Source: Chondrilla cf. caribensis (lineage: Eukaryota; Porifera; Demospongiae; Chondrillida; Chondrillidae). Taken from it: a stretch of 22,500 nucleotides of DNA. The notes below the pieces were generated by a model that was given only the letters and a program-made list of their open reading frames with translations, ran no database searches and was not told the origin of the DNA. Position 1 is the first letter of the stretch. Every line of letters begins with the position of its first letter. The stretch is from assembly GCA_964020155.1 (NCBI GenBank), contig OZ026560.1, positions 4,821,759 to 4,844,258 on the forward strand, given 5' to 3'. Shown here piece after piece: positions 1 to 20,447 of the stretch. The position numbers and the translations under genes are program-made.

Positions 1-471
1 CAACGTTTGGGACTGACAAAATCAACAGTCAACACGATATGGAAGAATAAGGACACTTTGAAGAGACAGTTGGAATCCTCCGACTTCAACCAAGATTGCA
101 AACGTTTTCGTCCCGCCAACTACAAGAATGTTGACGCTGCCATTCTCGTGTGGTTTAAGCAGACAAGAAACGACAACATAGCCGTCAATGGTCCGTTGTT
201 GCTGGCCAAAGCGAATTCGTTGGCCAAAGATTTGGGTCATGATGACTTCGTTGCCACTACTGGTTTCATCGACCGCTGGAAGACCAGACATTCAATCTGC
301 ATGAAGAAAGTTTCAGGCGAAGAGAAGTCTGTCTCCGAAGAAGATGTCGAGCCTTGGTTACACAGCACTCTCCCAGATTTGCTGAAGAAGTACAAGCCAG
401 AAGACATTTATAACACAGATGAGACAGGTCTATTCTACAAACTACAGCTGGATCGTACTCTCGCTTTTTGA
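1..471 (+). pseudogene. Tigger/pogo-like transposase, truncated fragment
   Basis: The reading frame is already open at base 1, so the start lies upstream of the window. In order it shows the end of a CENP-B-type helix-turn-helix (LTKSTVNTIWKNK), a Tc5/CENP-B second DNA-binding domain (NVDAAILVWFKQTRNDN ... GFIDRWKTRHSI), and the first strand of the DDE integrase fold with its first catalytic Asp (IYNTDETGLFYKL). The frame stops right after LDRTLAF, where an intact Tigger transposase would have roughly 250 more residues carrying the other catalytic acids. The remainder was lost by internal deletion, because the element's own 3' end follows at 627. It cannot encode an active enzyme. CENP-B or jerky-like host genes share these domains, but the nearby inverted repeat argues for a transposon. 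Confidence 0.88.
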
Positions 472-627
472 TTATCATTCATGTCTATTAGTTGATGAAT
501 AATTAATATACTGTTGTGAATATTAATGATTTTGATGAATATTAATTAGCTTCGTTTAGTAAGTACCTTGGATAGTAAGTACTTTTTTGCCTATCCCTTA
601 GGGGTACTTACTATCAGAGTTCCACTG
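1..627 (+). mobile_element. 3' part of a Tigger-like DNA transposon
   Basis: The element contains the truncated transposase and ends at base 627. Read on the minus strand, its terminus begins CAGTGGAACTCTGATAG, flanked by TA at 628-629, the target duplication expected of Tc1/mariner/pogo elements. A perfect 12-bp inverted repeat, GATAGTAAGTAC at 571-582 and GTACTTACTATC at 604-615, makes a subterminal hairpin. The 5' end is outside the window. The stretch 472-570 is AT-rich and non-coding. Confidence 0.75.
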
Positions 628-724
628 TATGTAGAACTGTGTATACACCGTGAGTGAGAGTGCAGTAAGGATCATCTTGATATTGATCAGTTAGTATACC
701 ATTGCAATAGTGCAGACTGTACAA

Positions 725-862
725 CAGTACTTCCTGTTAGTTAGCCATACTTCTTGTTAGTCAGCAGTACTTCCTGTCAATCAGCAGTACTTCCTGTTAA
801 TTAGCAATACTTCCTGTTAGTGGTACTTCCTGTCAATCAGCAGTACTTCCTGTTTGTCAATA
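725..862. repeat. Imperfect ~20-bp tandem repeat, about 7 copies
   Basis: Units resemble AGTACTTCCTGTTAGTTAGC with substitutions and two shortened copies. It lies in non-coding sequence upstream of the 53BP1 exons and has no coding potential. Confidence 0.85.
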
Positions 863-1274
863 GGTGTGTCTGGTCTGGTAGTACTAACACTTGATTGAGA
901 AGAAGTGATCAATTGCTAAAATGTGATGCTTTGTGACTTGTTGTGTTGTAGTAGTGTCTTATTACTGATAGAACTGCAATAAAAAAATAGGAGCTATGCG
1001 TTGTGACCAAAAGATGTACCATTCTCTAATTCTTTGTAGTTTTGGGATTTTAAAATATTTGGGGTTCAAGCTTGATCAAAAGGCCACATGTACTCGACAC
1101 ACTTACAAAGTGCCAAACACCAACAAACAGACCCTCCCAGCCTGTACCCTCCCAACCTGGAGCCTCCAAGTCTGGAGCCTCCGAGCCTGGAGTCTCTTGT
1201 TGGAATATGGCTCCACTCACTGGAACCATTCAATATTTATTTTTCCAGTTCAGGTGGTCTTAAGTGCCCAACCT
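863..1274. other. Non-coding stretch
   Basis: I see no supported gene here. There is an AATAAA at about 978-983, which could end a transcript from upstream, and a short run of ~15-bp CCTCCNAGCCTGGAG-like repeats at about 1138-1195. Frames that are open here only join the downstream satellite and are not convincing. Confidence 0.5.
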
Positions 1275-1808
1275 TGTACTGTTGTGTGTACTGTGTGTAC
1301 TGTATGTACTGTGTGTACTGTGTGTACTGTATGTACTGTATATACTGTGTGTACTGTATGTACTGTTGTGTGTACTGTGTGTGCTGTGTGTGCTGTGTGT
1401 ACTGTGTGTACTGTATGTACTGTGTGTACTGTGTGTACTGTATGTACTGTTGTGTGTACTGTATGTACTGTATGTACTGTATGTACTGTGTGTACTGTAT
1501 GTACTGTATGTACTGTGTGTACTGTATGTACTGTTGTGTGTACTGTGTGTACTGTATGTACTGTATGTACTGTGTGTACTGTATGTACTCTGTGTACTGT
1601 ATGTACTGTATGTACTGTGTGTACTGTGTGTACTGCATGTGCTGTGTGTACTGTGTGTACTGTATATACTGTGTGTACTGTGTACACTGTGTGTACTGTG
1701 TATACTGTGTGTACTGTGTGTACTGTATTTACTGTGTGTACTGCATGTACTGTATGTAATGTATGTACTGTGTGTACTGTGTGTACTGTATGTACTGTGT
1801 GTATTATA
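1275..1808. repeat. 9-bp minisatellite (TGTGTACTG)n, about 59 copies
   Basis: The unit alternates TGTGTACTG and TGTATGTACTG-type variants with a dominant period of 9. Since 9 is a multiple of 3 and the unit has no stop, several frames on both strands stay open (Cys-Thr-Val, Tyr-Cys-Val, His-Thr-Val repeats). None of these is a real gene. The same unit recurs at 21785-22031 inside a USP48 intron. Confidence 0.95.
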
Positions 1809-2004
1809 CAAGTGTCACGTTATAATGAAATGCTGTGTCAGGAATAAACTGCTGAGCTGGATTGTTTTTGCAATGGTTGACTGGTCATCAAAGCCGACCA
1901 GTTCTTGAAGAATGAATGTGTGCAGTAAAGACGTGGAAGTTTGTACTTGATTCCATGTTCTCTCGGGGAGGAGTGGGGACTTACTTGTGTAAACTAGCAT
2001 TACT

Positions 2005-2018
2005 GTTACCATGGTAAC
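2005..2018. promoter_or_regulatory. Perfect X-box-like palindrome (RFX site candidate)
   Basis: GTTACCATGGTAAC is a perfect 14-bp palindrome and fits the symmetric RFX-factor X-box (GTNRCC-spacer-RGYAAC). It lies 155 bp upstream of the first recognised 53BP1 exon, in sequence that could be promoter, 5' UTR or intron. Binding is inferred from motif shape only. Confidence 0.4.
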
Positions 2019-2172
2019 ACTGTGTCCAGTTTACACTGTATTACACCCACACACATGTACCTAGACGAGTAGTATACACAATACAGCACACACAGCATAT
2101 TCACACATTTCACTATCATGTCACTAATACTACTTTGATTGTTATTATTGTTGTTTATTTGATTGTGTATAG

Positions 2173-11601
<9,429 letters not shown>

Positions 11602-11814
11602 AACCTTTGTAATTGATCGTAATTGACTCTTATTAATTTTCTCGGCCATTTTTACTTCCGCATGGTTTTAATGATATTCATGATCTTGTCACCAAGTACG
11701 TACGTGGGTTGTCGGTCTTCACTGGACCGTTAACTCACAGCGGCCCATTGAAGTATAGTGGCCTTTGTATTAGTGAGCAGGCGAGCAAAACGCAGTAGTC
11801 GAACTCGGCGTGAC
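11602..11814 (+). promoter_or_regulatory. Compact intergenic region with YY1- and ETS-like sites
   Basis: This 213-bp gap separates the 53BP1 stop from the next start codon. GCCATTTT at 11645-11652 fits the YY1 core and ACTTCCG at 11654-11660 the inverted ETS/GABP core. The pair is 1 bp apart and typical of TATA-less housekeeping promoters. No good AATAAA for the 53BP1 transcript is present within the gap; the nearest, 11839-11844, is inside the next coding exon. Confidence 0.45.
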
Positions 11815-14484
11815 ATGAGCCAGATAAAACGATCTCTCAATAAATTCAATAGCTCTGAGAGAGTTGATGATGGTAAACCTATTTCCCGCTCGAAGCGAAG
11901 AAAGATCACTTCGGAAGATCCAGAACAGCAAATCACAACCACGAATACCACAAGCATTGCAAAGCTGTCTTCGGTGCGCGAAAGACTGGCTCACTCCTCA
12001 GCGTGTGTTTATAGATTGGGCCAAAAAGTCCCGAAAGGACCACCTCGGGGTGAACCGGAGGGGATAACATCCCGAGGGCCACCGAGTGAGTGGAGATCTC
12101 GTCGAATCAGCCGTGATAAGGGGGAAGATGGCGAAGCTAGTCTCAAAGTATACCGGGAGAAGAACGAAACTGTTAAGCGCAATGCCAGCACGGCTCGCAG
12201 AGAACCGTTAAGTGTTCAAAATACGGTTGACCTGCGACAGAGTTCAGCAGCTGTAAGGGTTGGGAAGAACAGCGAAGCACATGGCATCCGTGGACCGAGG
12301 AAAGATGAAAGACAGAAGCGCAGCGACATGTCTGCTAGCAATAGGGCCGGGGGCGAGGAACCCGATGTTTCGAAGACGGTCAGAGAAAGTGGCTTTCGAG
12401 ACGACACGCCAAGGCAGAAACAAAGAACAGGTTTTAGGATCCCGAAGCTTTCGAGACGGTCCTCTGTAGACAGCAACCCCTCAGCGAGCAAGAATTCTCA
12501 GCAGGTATCAAGGAGGGTATCAGAAGATGTACGCAGACCTCGAGCTGATGGGAGGACACTGCAGTGCTCTCAAATGTCTGCCAGTAGACCAGTCAAGAAA
12601 GAGCTATACTCAGATGAGGTCATACCCAGGATGGTGTCCAGTAGAGGTAGACAGTTAAGTAGTAGCACTTCAGATGATGACATGGTCAGAGATGATGTGT
12701 GTGGGGGATCATCTCAATCAATGCCTGAGGTGAAAACCTGTGGTCAGGTTGTTAATGGGTATGGGAGAGAAACAGCATGGAGAAGGTTGTCAGGGAAACC
12801 CAGGTCACCCACTTTGAAGAGGAAGAACCCAGACAAGTTGTCAAGTGGGGTCAAGCCATCCATGACTAGCTCTTCTTCCTCCAAGGAATTCGACTCTAGC
12901 CCGTCTCCTCCACCGGTCAAGACGGCATTGTTGAGGCGCTTGTCCACTTCCCCCATCTCCAGTGGACCTGACTCGCCCGAGCCCTGCAATCCACCTGATA
13001 CAGCACCTCTGAAATCCGGCTCTCCCATAACGACACCTGTAGTGCCTGCACCACATGTTGGTACAGTCTCTGACTCCTCCACTGTTAGCTCGCCACCTCT
13101 CTCCAGTGATCACATTCCTCTTCCATCAACTCCCCAGCTTGATGGTACTTTTACACCATTATCACCTCTTGATGGTACATTTAAACCATTATCACCTCCT
13201 CTTAATAGCACTCCTCCACCATCACCTCTTGGTGGTACTTTCCCGCCATCATCACCTCCACTTGATAACCCTCCCCCATCATCACCTCTAGATGAAATTC
13301 CTCCATCATCACCTCATAATAAAATTCCTTTATTGTCACCTCCTCTCGATAGAACTCATCCAACTACACCACCTCCTCATGATGGAATTTCTCCGTCATC
13401 ATCTCCCCCTCTTGATGGACCTCCTCTTGATGGAATTCCTCCATCATCACTCCCTCTTAATGGAACTTCTCCACCGTCATCGCCCCCTCTTGATGGAATT
13501 CCTCCATCATCACTCCTTGATAGTCCACCTCCAGCATTGGAATTGGATGGCTGCCATCATCGTAACATGAACGGGGAGAGGTGCTGTAAAGAGGTATTGG
13601 AAGGAAGGCGGTTGTGTCAAACCCATCACATAGTGAGTGACATGTCATAATTACCTCGTCCTCACTTTCATTTATCACTTGATGGTCTGTGAACTGATTA
13701 GAATCCTATCTCACCTACAGGAAGCCATCAAGCTTCAGGCTGCTCTGGGGCTTGTTGCAGGGATCTCAGGACCTCCAGTCACTCACACTCCCCCACCACC
13801 TCCAGCCACTCACACTCCCCCACCACCACCAGCTCCCCACCCTGGTTGCAACCCTCCGTTGTCATTTCCCAAACTTGATGGTAACCCACCATCATCTTCA
13901 CCACTCATTGCTACTCCTCACTTATCAGACAGTTCAGTGGAGAAGAAGGAAATTGTGTATTTGGAAATTGATTCATGCTTGTTACCTCCCAAGGGGGAAA
14001 CACCAGTCGACCTCATTTCGTCTCCTGTACTTCCTGCTCCCTCAAGACAGGAATTACTTCCTGTTACCACGCACGGTGCACCTGGGGGGAAAGTTACAAA
14101 CCAAGTGAATGGGACCTCTGGACAGCACCTCCTTCATGTGAGTCTAAAGTCTAGAGAAGTGTCACCGAGTGTAACTGTGAAGAGAGGTGCCGATGGTGCC
14201 CCTATCAACCAGTATTCCCTGCCTCAAGAAGATCCTCCAAGACAAGTTGCAGGAAGCGACAGCCAGACTCCCAGTGAGATAGATATCTTGAATCACCAGG
14301 AACAACACCTGGTATGCTTCTGGGGTGTTTTCCTTGTTTATAAGTAGTGTTATTGTTATTGTTATTGTTGTTGTATGACTGTAGATGAGTCGTCTTGTCG
14401 ATCTTCGCAAGTCAAAATTAGAAGTGGAACAGGAAATGGATGTTCTTCGAGAGAGGCACAATAATCTTTTATCTCAGATACAGC

Positions 14485-14549
<65 letters not shown>

Positions 14550-14966
14550 TGTGTCTGTGTCTGTGTGTGTGTTTCATTTTCTTTAAATTCACATCGTAGG
14601 TTACTGAAGAATGGGAAGAAGCTCTTCGTCAGAAAAAGCAGCTTATTTTAGGTACATACCCCACCCCCACCCCATGTGTGCTTGCAGCCCTTGATCATGC
14701 ATTACCTCAGTGTGTTGTTCCTGTGCTCAGGTGAACGCTCCCGGCCTCCCTGCACCACCAGTGGATCCGAGACACAGGATGCCCACACAACAGTGTTACA
14801 TCCACCAAGTGCACTCTCTCCTCCACTGCACGGGAACGAGTCGTTGCTGACTCCCTCCAGCAATGTGAACAAGCTCGTTCCTCTGCCAATGCATCCTCCC
14901 AAGCAGGCCAAGCCCTTGGGACGCGTATTCCATCCTCAACATAAATCCAGAGTTTTTTTCACAAAG

Positions 14967-15010
<44 letters not shown>

Positions 15011-15765
15011 GGCAGAGATTTATCCACTTCTAAACCCAGTTCAGTACAGTTTGGCCTAGAGGGCACTATTTTCAGGGATAAGTACATATTTCATAGATAA
15101 AGCACTATCACATTCTGGGTTTGGACATAGAGTCAACGTTCCATTTGATAAATCTGTACACTATGTTGATATGTACGTAGATATGCATGTGTTTACATGC
15201 ACTGTTATAATATTTACATATTTACATACGTATTGTGTCTATTTTCTAGTTTGTAGAAGGCTACCTGGTATCAGCGTCTAAAGATGGGATTTGCCACTTT
15301 TACAACACTTTGGTAAGTGTGTGGGTGTCTGTTAGCCAAGAAATGATCGTTTGTGTTCACAAGTGATCTCATCTCGTACATTGAAGACTGGAATGTTCTC
15401 ATTCAGTTACCAAACTGGACTAACGGATTTGGCAGCATTCGATGTGAGTGTAAGCAGTGAGAGCAGCTTACTAAGATGGTAGAGATTTAGTGTAAGGGTG
15501 ACAGGGATGCAGTGTGTCATGTTGAGTGGTCCATTTCCAACCTATGGTCCCTCTGTACAGATTACCAAGACGCTCCTGGCAGGGGCCTCTTATAGTGGCC
15601 ACGTGTACATCCTTCATTGGAATGTGAGTTCTGTTAATGTTTTTTATCAGAATGTCTAAAATCTCTTTGTGATTGACGAGTGGGCTTGTTACCTGGTCTG
15701 TGCTTGCTTGCTTAGCTCCTTTTGAACAACCTTGCTCTCATACACTTGCATCATTTGACACACAC

Positions 15766-15841
<76 letters not shown>

Positions 15842-16191
15842 CTTTTTTCTTGATATAGACAACCCATCCCATTCCTCTCTACGCCAAAGCCTTGGCATGT
15901 GTACTCAGTCTAAAGTGTGTTGGTACCTGTCTGGCAGTGGGTCTTGTTGACGGGAGAGTTCAAGTATTTGACATGAAGGTTCGCGGGTTGACTGGCCATG
16001 TCTGTTTGCTTAACTGGATATAACACATGCATGCATACGTGCCTTCTGCCTTCAGACTGGAATTTTGCAGTATACAGTTCGTTGCTTCACAGCATCCAGT
16101 GGATCTTCCATTTGCTCGATTGAGGCAAATCTCAAATACTTTGTTGTCGGCTCCAGTGATCAAGTGCGGCCGATAATATGTTGGCAAATAG

Positions 16192-16226
<35 letters not shown>

Positions 16227-16377
16227 ATATGCTTATGATGTGATTCAAGTTCATCACACTTCCTGGACTACAGGATTTCTTTTCTAAAAATGGATGTGCT
16301 CCAAATTACCAATCCAACTTTTCAGTACCTTTTCAAAGCGATCAGACATGGAGCAGTATTTCAACGATACATGTAAG

Positions 16378-16414
<37 letters not shown>

Positions 16415-16430
16415 CGTGTGTGTGCGTGTG

Positions 16431-16477
<47 letters not shown>

Positions 16478-16486
16478 GTGTATGTG

Positions 16487-16526
<40 letters not shown>

Positions 16527-17547
16527 TGTGTGTGTGGACACAACATGAGGTTTTCTTACATACGTAGGTCCTCACAACCTGTCTTATTTCTCCTCCTCCA
16601 CAGCTGACTACTGACCATATTCTCTTCACTGGATTCACTGATGGATTTCTGAGAATGCACGATTTATTGGTGGGTGTTATGCCTTGTTTCCATGGCAACT
16701 AAATACATATTTATATACAGTGAATTCCTGTTGATCTGCCGAACCTTTCATCCACTCAATTCCCCAATACCACTATGATATACAAATGCTAACACATATC
16801 CAGTTGATCTGCCAAACTTAATGAAATTAACTTGTAATGAATTAAAAAGAATTTACTGTATATAAATTACATATTTCATTCTTTTTTGCTTGTTTTCAAC
16901 CCACATTTGATGGTGATATTTGTATTGCACTCGCAACAGAAACGGGTGACTCTGAAGTCCATCAAGATTTCTACACTCCCGCTCATTGCGATCAGCTACA
17001 CTCACCAACTGCTGTTCACAAGCAGTGAACATGAGGACTTGAAGATTTGGAATCTCAATGTAAGTACCTGATGGGATACTCTGTCTGTGCACATTTACTA
17101 TAGAAACAGGTTAAGACAAACTGCATTGGACCCACACAATCAGTTCTTGTTGTTGGATGTTCTTCTGATCAGAAGTTGTTTATTACATGTCCCCTACTAC
17201 AGCAAACACAAAACAAAACTCAAAGATTGGTTTGTGTTAATCTGCAATTTGTCCTTTGGTCATTTGTCTTAACAAGTTTCTGTATGCTCTAATGTACATA
17301 ATATGTTTGTTCCTTTCAATTGAGGACAGTTTTAACGATCATTTTGCTTGTTGCAGGTTTGGATGCTTCGTGGAATTGTTAAGCTATCGTCGACTGTATC
17401 ACATTTGTCCACACACAGTAATAAGGTTTGTATATGTGAATTAGCTGGTAGTTGTCACATGATGGTCATGTGATTCTGTCCCCTTTACAGCTGTATTACG
17501 GACTTGAGGGAGGTCAAGCCGGTGAAATGATTTTGCAATTAACATGA
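11815..17547 (+). CDS. WD40-repeat protein, ZNF106-like propeller with zinc knuckle and coiled coil
   Basis: Exons: 11815-13632, 13721-14311, 14385-14486, 14600-14651, 14731-14966, 15250-15312, 15561-15623, 15859-15978, 16056-16193, 16274-16372, 16604-16669, 16940-17059, 17357-17425, 17491-17547; 1197 aa plus TGA, frame intact. ATG 11815 is the first in-frame ATG after an upstream stop. Residues 1-440 are basic and Ser/Arg-rich (SRSKRRKI), probably nuclear. About 441-577 is Pro/Ser-rich repeats. 578-606 is a knuckle with C580, C590, C591, C601, H604 and H605 (ERCCKEVLEGRRLCQTHH), like C3HC3H fingers of KANSL2/INO80D or plant WRC. About 804-854 is a coiled coil (EVEQEMDVLRERHNNLLSQI). About 934-1197 is WD-like blades (LVSASKDGICHFYN, LAVGLVDGRVQVFDMKTG, LFTGFTDGFLRMHDL, LFTSSEHEDLKIWNLN). 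The spacing and YAGLVNGTVVTF-like blades resemble human ZNF106, but the protein ends at the last blade without C-terminal C2H2 fingers. Function unknown; the ZNF106 assignment is moderate. Confidence 0.85.
13135..13545 (+). repeat. Degenerate coding repeat, Pro/Ser-rich (PPSSPPLDG)
   Basis: About a dozen imperfect copies encode PPSSPPLDG/IPPSSPLDG-type motifs directly before the zinc knuckle. Many S-P and T-P dipeptides are possible proline-directed kinase sites. A second short run, THTPPPPPA twice, lies at about 13783-13840 in the next exon. Confidence 0.85.
14487..14573. repeat. (GT)n tract that forms the 5' splice site
   Basis: The intron after coiled-coil exon 14385-14486 starts GTGTGTGTGT; the donor dinucleotide is the first repeat unit. 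The tract runs about 87 bp with T and C interruptions. Confidence 0.95.
14967..15012. repeat. (GT)n(GA)n compound microsatellite at a splice donor
   Basis: It starts exactly at the donor after exon 14731-14966 (ACAAAG then GTGTGT) and switches to GA repeats at about 14989. The rest of the intron to 15249 is AT-rich without features. Confidence 0.95.
15759..15839. repeat. (AC)n/(GC)n microsatellite near an acceptor
   Basis: An AC tract with a short CGCGCGCG block lies 20 bp upstream of acceptor 15858. The short T-rich run TTCTTTTTTCTTG is squeezed between the repeat and the AG. Confidence 0.95.
16194..16224. repeat. (GT)n tract that forms the 5' splice site
   Basis: It begins at the donor after exon 16056-16193 (ATAGAG then GTGTGT). 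The whole intron is only 80 bp. Confidence 0.93.
16379..16537. repeat. (GT)n microsatellite just after a splice donor
   Basis: The donor is GTAAGT at 16373, and the GT tract begins about 6 bp later. It is interrupted by GCGTGCG and TTAGTGTATGTG blocks. Confidence 0.95.
16718..16858. mobile_element. 141-bp MITE, TA target duplication
   Basis: The left end CAGTGAATTCCTGTTGATCT and the inverted right end (AAGAATTTACTG) share CAGT-AATTC at the tip. TA flanks both sides (16716-16717, 16859-16860). The interior TGATCTGCC is repeated at about 16732 and 16804 and matches the element at 6392-6555. It lies in intron 16670-16939. Confidence 0.72.
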
Positions 17548-17810
17548 TTAAAATTCATCCCTGTGGTTTATTAATTACTTTATATTATGTTTAACTTATC
17601 AAAAACTTTATTTTCATTTCAGTAATGGAACATGATTGAAATAATTGATTACTGATTCGTATCGATATTATTGGTTAGTTCAGCGACCAATGAACTGTTT
17701 CCACGTCGCTAACGAAAGTTCGAATTCAACTTCAAAGGTAAAATTTGGAGTGGAAGTTGGAACTATAATGGACGAAGTCACTGAAGTATAATACACCGTG
17801 CTTAACTTCT
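17548..17810 (+). promoter_or_regulatory. Compact USP48 upstream region with inverted CCAAT pair
   Basis: This 263-bp gap separates two head-to-tail genes. An ATTAAA at 17547-17552 overlaps the upstream gene's stop codon and could serve as its polyadenylation signal. ATTGG at 17670-17674 and CCAAT at 17687-17691 are inverted CCAAT boxes 12 bp apart, about 120-140 bp before the USP48 start, suggesting an NF-Y-type promoter. No TATA box is evident at a sensible distance. Confidence 0.45.
17768..17791 (+). other. Short upstream ORF before USP48
   Basis: ATG at 17768 opens a seven-codon frame (MDEVTEV, then TAA) ending 19 bp before the USP48 start. If it lies in the 5' UTR it could lower USP48 translation. 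The transcript start is unknown. Confidence 0.35.
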
Positions 17811-18802
17811 ATGCCTAAGCGCAGCCGTTTGAAGAAGAATTGGCTTTGGGCCACAAAGTTACCTGAGGGTGCGATCGTGGTCACTTCCCACCAGTTGAAA
17901 ACTGTGTATGGAGTTAATGAGAAGAAATGCGGTCCTGGAACGTGCAGGTTTGTTGCTGTCTGGAACCTGGGACGCGAGAAGCTATCCCATTCCCTCTGCA
18001 TGCCCACAGGAAAAATTGCAAGGACAATCCAAACTGCTTTCAACACTTGGGAGGAGAACGGTGGTTGAAAAAGAGCGCCAAAAGTGCGTACTTTGGATTT
18101 GTGTACTCCCTCCTGTAAATTGCGCATTTACCCGCAAGGTCTAGATTGTAGTCCTGTCTTTTGATAGCTAAATACGGTCCCATATTACTATGGTATTTTC
18201 TCGGTAATTATTCAGGTAGTGTTGCCGATGACATCATCAAAGAGAGGTGTAGGGAAGGGGATTCCCCGGTGGGCCTGGCCAACCTTGGCGCTACTTGCTA
18301 CATGAACTCTTTCTTACAAGTTGAGGGTAATCCCCTTCGAGGGTGTGACCACTGGGCTGTAACACCCCCTGCAACTCATTGTAGTTCATACTTCCGTTGA
18401 TATAGGTTCTCTTCAACGATCTTTACTTCAGAGAGGCTGTGTTCAGATGCTCACCAATGTCATCCTCGGATGTCCCCGTGGAATTATCCCCCGAGAACCC
18501 CACTGTATCATCCTCCCATGCATGCCCAACCTCATCCTCAGACACACCCATTGTGTTATCCCCGGACACACCCATTGCAGAGGAGGAGCCTTTGTCAGAC
18601 ACGCCTGCAGCTAAGAGATTTTGTGTAAAAAATGGCAATGCTTCCTGTGACACTCCCTCATCAGCAGCAGCCACGCCCTTCACTGCGGACAACATCATGG
18701 ATCACATCAAGTACGTTTTCGCACAGTTGCAATGTACCAGACACAAGTGGATAGCTCCGACATCCTTCATCGACTTCCTTGGCCTCAGCTACACAGAACA
18801 AC

Positions 18803-18838
<36 letters not shown>

Positions 18839-20378
18839 GTGCGTGTGTGCGTGTGTGTGTATTGTGTGGGTGTTGTATATATATATATGTGTGTGTGTGT
18901 TTGCATGCTTGCCATGCATGCATGTTGGTACTGAATACTTGGGAGTACCTTCCCTTCACTTCACCAGGATGTACATGAATTTCGCAAGTTACTCCTGTCA
19001 GTAGTAGAGGAAGTGATGGACAGACAGGAAGTGGACAGAGGGAGGGGTTTCATTACAAATCATTTCACCGGAGTTTACACCTACAACACAACGTCAGTAC
19101 TTGTACAGCATCAGGGTTTGTCCAATGTCACTCCTTGTACAATGTCACTGTTTGTATTAGATAAGCTGGGTGTAGTCTCCTGGTGGAACTTGGTTGGCAG
19201 TGTCAAATGTCATCCACCTCCCTCCTCCGTTAGATGCAAGTCTTGCAGATCCACCACCTCCGTCAGCAGCTCTTACCAAGAGCTGGAGTTGAGCATTGAG
19301 GGCAGAGAGACTTTGGAGGACTGTCTTGTGGCCTTTTTCAAGGTAGCCAGCACCCTCCCACTTCATGCCATCTCCTTACAGGGGCCTCCACAGGAGTTTT
19401 GTTCAGACATAGCAAAACATATACATTGTTTTAGACAATGGACAAATTAGACCAATCTCAGTGCCATTATGTTAAGACCTCATGTCAAAGGACAGATCTC
19501 AATCCATTGTATGAGAGTCTTTAGACAAATGAGTAGCTGAGAATGATTGAAATCTGAAACATTCCCACAAATTTACAACTTGGCATGCCCATTGAAGAGC
19601 CAGGCACTCCTGTTGTGCATTTGAAGGGACAGTGGAACACTTCAGAATACGTAGCTGGGAAGATATTTAACAGAGTATAATAGTCAATATGTGTATTATG
19701 TAAGCAAACATTATCTCTGTTGGATCACATGTTAATGGTGATGTTAGCAAAATCTCTAGGATATATCTGTCATGTGCCACACCTTCTACATGCCACACCC
19801 ACTCAGGCCGAAGCGCTGACAGGTGATAACCAGTATTATTGCAGTCGTTGCAAGTCCAAACAGGATGCAACCAGACGAATCCAGCTCAGAACCGTCCCAC
19901 CTGTGCTCACGCTGGTCTTCATGAGATTCGTCTTCAACATGTTGGTTACCATGACAATATCATCTGTTACTAAGTAACCAGATCATCCCATCTAATTCCC
20001 ACAGGTCACTCATGGCAAAGGTAAAAGTCAATTCACCCATCATCTTTCCCGAGACACTTGATCTGAGTGTTTATTCTGGTAACCATGACAACACATACAA
20101 GCTGACCTCAGTGATAATTCACACTGGCCCGACTGCCTACTCCGGACACTACATAGCCCATATTAGACAAGTGAGGCCATGTGTACCTGTGGGACCTGTG
20201 TACCTGTGGGACCTTTGTACCTGTGGGACCTTTGTACCTGTGGTACAGTTGTAAAGGTTCACTCTTGTTGGTGGTGTTGCTAGAGCGGTGTGTGGTGGAG
20301 ATTTGATGATCAGAATGTGGGCTCTTTGTCTGGAAGAAGACGCCAAGTTGGTCAAGAAGAGGAAGTAGACATTTGGGG

Positions 20379-20447
<69 letters not shown>

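Noticed and set aside
1275..1808. CRISPR-like array
   Set aside because: The units are contiguous with no unique spacers, and the window is eukaryotic.
996..1908. Long open frames encoding Cys-Thr-Val, Tyr-Cys-Val or Leu-Cys-Val repeats on both strands
   Set aside because: They follow from a stop-free 9-bp satellite open in several frames at once; no start context, homology or splice structure supports any of them.
1815..2172. Search for the initiating exon of 53BP1
   Set aside because: Short ATG frames (for example at 1911, MNVCSKDVEVCT) end quickly and do not resemble known 53BP1 N-termini; I could not support any choice.
11758..11814. GTG start with extra N-terminal residues for the WD40 gene
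   Set aside because: Non-ATG start in an animal gene without support; ATG at 11815 is the first in-frame ATG.
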